Source: Paramuribaculum sp. (GTDB lineage: Bacteria; Bacteroidota; Bacteroidia; Bacteroidales; Muribaculaceae). Taken from it: DNA of 7,109 nt. Position 1 is the stretch's first letter. Each line of letters starts with the position of its first letter. Location of the stretch: the NCBI GenBank assembly GCA_029058455.1, contig JAIDXU010000009.1:1-7109 (forward strand), read 5' to 3'. Positions 5,689-7,109 of the stretch are shown piece after piece. The notes below the pieces were generated by a model. The model was not told the DNA's origin and searched no databases. It saw only the letters and a program-made list of their open reading frames with translations. The position numbers and the translations under genes are program-made.

Positions 5689-7026
5689 TTACATTACACC
5701 CTGACCCATCATGGCGTTGGCAACTTTCATGAAGCCGGCGATGTTGGCGCCCTTCATGTAGTTGAGATAGCCGTCGGGCTCGGTGCCGTAGGTCACGCAC
5801 TGGGTGTGGATGTCGCTCATGATAGTGTGGAGCTTGGCGTCGACTTCTTCGGCGCTCCACTGCAGGTGCATGGCGTTCTGAGTCATTTCGAGACCTGAGG
5901 TAGCTACGCCGCCGGCGTTGACAGCCTTACCGGGAGCATAGGTGACGCGGTTGGAGATGAAGGTGTCGATAGCTTCGGGTGTGCAGCCCATGTTTGAAAC
6001 CTCGGCAACGAGAAGCACGCCGTTTTTAACGAGGTTTTCGGCATCTTCCTTGCTGACTTCGTTTTGAGTTGCGCAGGGGAGGGCGATGTCAACTTTCTGC
6101 TCCCAGGGACGACGGCCGGGATAGAATGTAGCTTCGGGATATTTCTCTGCGTAGGGAGCCACGATGTCGTTGCCTGAGGCGCGGAGCTCGAGCATGTAGT
6201 TGATCTTTTCGCCGGTAACGCCTTCGGGATCATAGATATATCCGTCGGGACCCGAGATGGTGACTACTTTGGCACCGAGTTCGGAAGCTTTGAGGGTAGC
6301 ACCCCATGCCACATTACCGAATCCGCTCACTGCCACTGTCTTGCCCTTGATGTCAAGACCTTTGAGCTTGAGCATGCTCTGCACGAAATAGAGGGCGCCG
6401 AAACCTGTGGCTTCGGGACGGATGCGTGAGCCGCCGAAGTCGAGAGCCTTACCGGTCATTGAGCCGTCACACTGGTTGCAGAGTTTCTTATACATGCCAT
6501 ACATGTAGCCTACCTCGCGGCCGCCTACACCTATGTCGCCGGCGGGAACGTCGCGGTCGGGACCGATGTTTTTCCAGAGCTCAAGCATGAAAGCCTGGCA
6601 GAATCTCATGATTTCAGCATCGCTCTTGCCTCTGGGCGAGAAGTCGGAGCCGCCTTTTGCGCCACCCATCGGAAGGGTTGTGAGGGCGTTTTTGAATGTC
6701 TGCTCGAAACCGAGGAATTTGAGAATAGAGAGGTTGACGGAGGCGTGGAAACGAATACCGCCTTTATACGGGCCGATGGCATTGTTAAACTGTACGCGGT
6801 AGCCTATGTTGTTCTGCACTTCGCCGCGGTCGTCGGTCCATGTAACACGGAAGGTGAAGATTCTGTCGGGTTCAACCATCCGCTCGATGATTTTTGCTTT
6901 TTCAAACTCGGGGTGCTGATTGTAGATGTCTGCAACGCAGATAAGCACTTCTTTCACTGCCTGGAGATATTCTTTTTCTCCGGGGTGTTTGAGCTCGAGA
7001 GAGCTCATAAGTTTGTTAATGTCCAT
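5689..7026 (-). CDS. gdhA: NADP-type glutamate dehydrogenase
   Basis: The 445-residue product is a full-length hexameric-type glutamate dehydrogenase, very similar throughout to the E. coli GdhA class. It interconverts 2-oxoglutarate plus ammonium and glutamate in the cytoplasm, usually the assimilatory route. Visible landmarks are GPYKGGIRF at 85-93 with substrate Lys88, EQTFKNALTTLPMGGAKGGSDF across 108-129 with Lys112 and catalytic Lys124, PAGDIGVGGREVG at 161-173 with Asp164, the Rossmann loop GFGNVA at 235-240, and VATSGLEM at 374-381. The second beta strand of the coenzyme domain ends VVTISGPDG (254-262), a small residue rather than an acid, which agrees with NADP use. The ATG at 7026 gives the usual N-terminus. 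It appears monocistronic: a terminator follows, and the next gene has its own promoter. The internal frames are intact, with no sign of damage. Confidence 0.98.
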   Translation of the reverse strand: MDINKLMSSLELKHPGEKEYLQAVKEVLICVADIYNQHPEFEKAKIIERMVEPDRIFTFRVTWTDDRGEVQNNIGYRVQFNNAIGPYKGGIRFHASVNLSILKFLGFEQTFKNALTTLPMGGAKGGSDFSPRGKSDAEIMRFCQAFMLELWKNIGPDRDVPAGDIGVGGREVGYMYGMYKKLCNQCDGSMTGKALDFGGSRIRPEATGFGALYFVQSMLKLKGLDIKGKTVAVSGFGNVAWGATLKASELGAKVVTISGPDGYIYDPEGVTGEKINYMLELRASGNDIVAPYAEKYPEATFYPGRRPWEQKVDIALPCATQNEVSKEDAENLVKNGVLLVAEVSNMGCTPEAIDTFISNRVTYAPGKAVNAGGVATSGLEMTQNAMHLQWSAEEVDAKLHTIMSDIHTQCVTYGTEPDGYLNYMKGANIAGFMKVANAMMGQGVM

Positions 7027-7109
7027 GATGGTATTAGTTATTGAAGGTGGCGGAGCCGGGGAAGCGGTCGCTCCGTCGCTTGTGATGGTTATAGTTAAAA
7101 TTAAGGTAT
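7027..7109 (-). promoter_or_regulatory. gdhA leader and upstream region
   Basis: No perfect TAnnTTTG box is found in these 83 bases. The nearest is TAATTTTA on the minus strand (7103-7096), one base off, which would give a leader of about 60-65 bases; the real promoter may lie beyond the window. Within the leader, CGGAGC (7051-7056) and GCTCCG (7070-7075) form a 6-base-pair GC-rich inverted repeat around a 13-base loop, ending 24 bases before the ATG at 7026. Confidence 0.3.

Noticed and set aside
5327..5860. Minus-strand open frame of 177 codons overlapping gdhA and the glycosyltransferase
   Set aside because: It runs across the terminator and promoter and both real genes in another frame, with an Arg-rich product typical of an out-of-frame read.
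1..7109. CRISPR array, insertion sequence, tRNA, rRNA or defence system
   Set aside because: No regularly spaced repeats, terminal inverted repeats, transposase motifs, cloverleaf sequences or nuclease/toxin genes were seen; the window is densely filled by six ordinary genes.

Overview
This window looks like chromosomal DNA of a gut-type member of the Bacteroidales. GC content is moderate (about half). Four of the six genes have close matches to the Bacteroidota promoter -7 box (TAnnTTTG) just upstream, and no Shine-Dalgarno sequences stand out. The gene families (DUF4199, a GH109-like oxidoreductase fold protein, a 445-residue GdhA) are at home in Bacteroides, Muribaculaceae and relatives. 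Assignment to Muribaculaceae is a guess from GC content and general feel, not something shown here.

Layout. Positions 1-1453 (minus strand) hold a two-gene unit: a DUF4199 membrane protein followed by a polyprenyl-phosphate-type family 2 glycosyltransferase that runs off the left edge. Positions 1550-2689 (minus) hold a soluble GH109-like member of the Gfo/Idh/MocA fold. Positions 2690-2867 are a compact back-to-back promoter region. It feeds that gene leftwards and an AMP-forming acyl-CoA synthetase rightwards (2868-4565). The synthetase leader can encode a 33-residue basic peptide that ends three bases before the synthetase start. Positions 4573-5556 (minus) hold a second family 2 glycosyltransferase, convergent with the synthetase and only 7 bases from it. 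Positions 5689-7026 (minus) hold NADP-type glutamate dehydrogenase (gdhA). A strong terminator hairpin follows gdhA, and one arm of it contains the predicted -33 element of the next gene.

How the genes work together. The genes do not form one pathway. GdhA assimilates ammonium, the synthetase activates fatty acids, the two glycosyltransferases belong to envelope glycan building, and the GH109-like protein would act on a sugar substrate in the cytoplasm. I see no mobile element, tRNA, rRNA, CRISPR array or defence system. The window reads as ordinary core genome. The points worth a second look are the altered GH109 motif, the leader peptide ORF, the promoter/terminator overlap after gdhA, and the altered C-terminal lysine motif in the synthetase.
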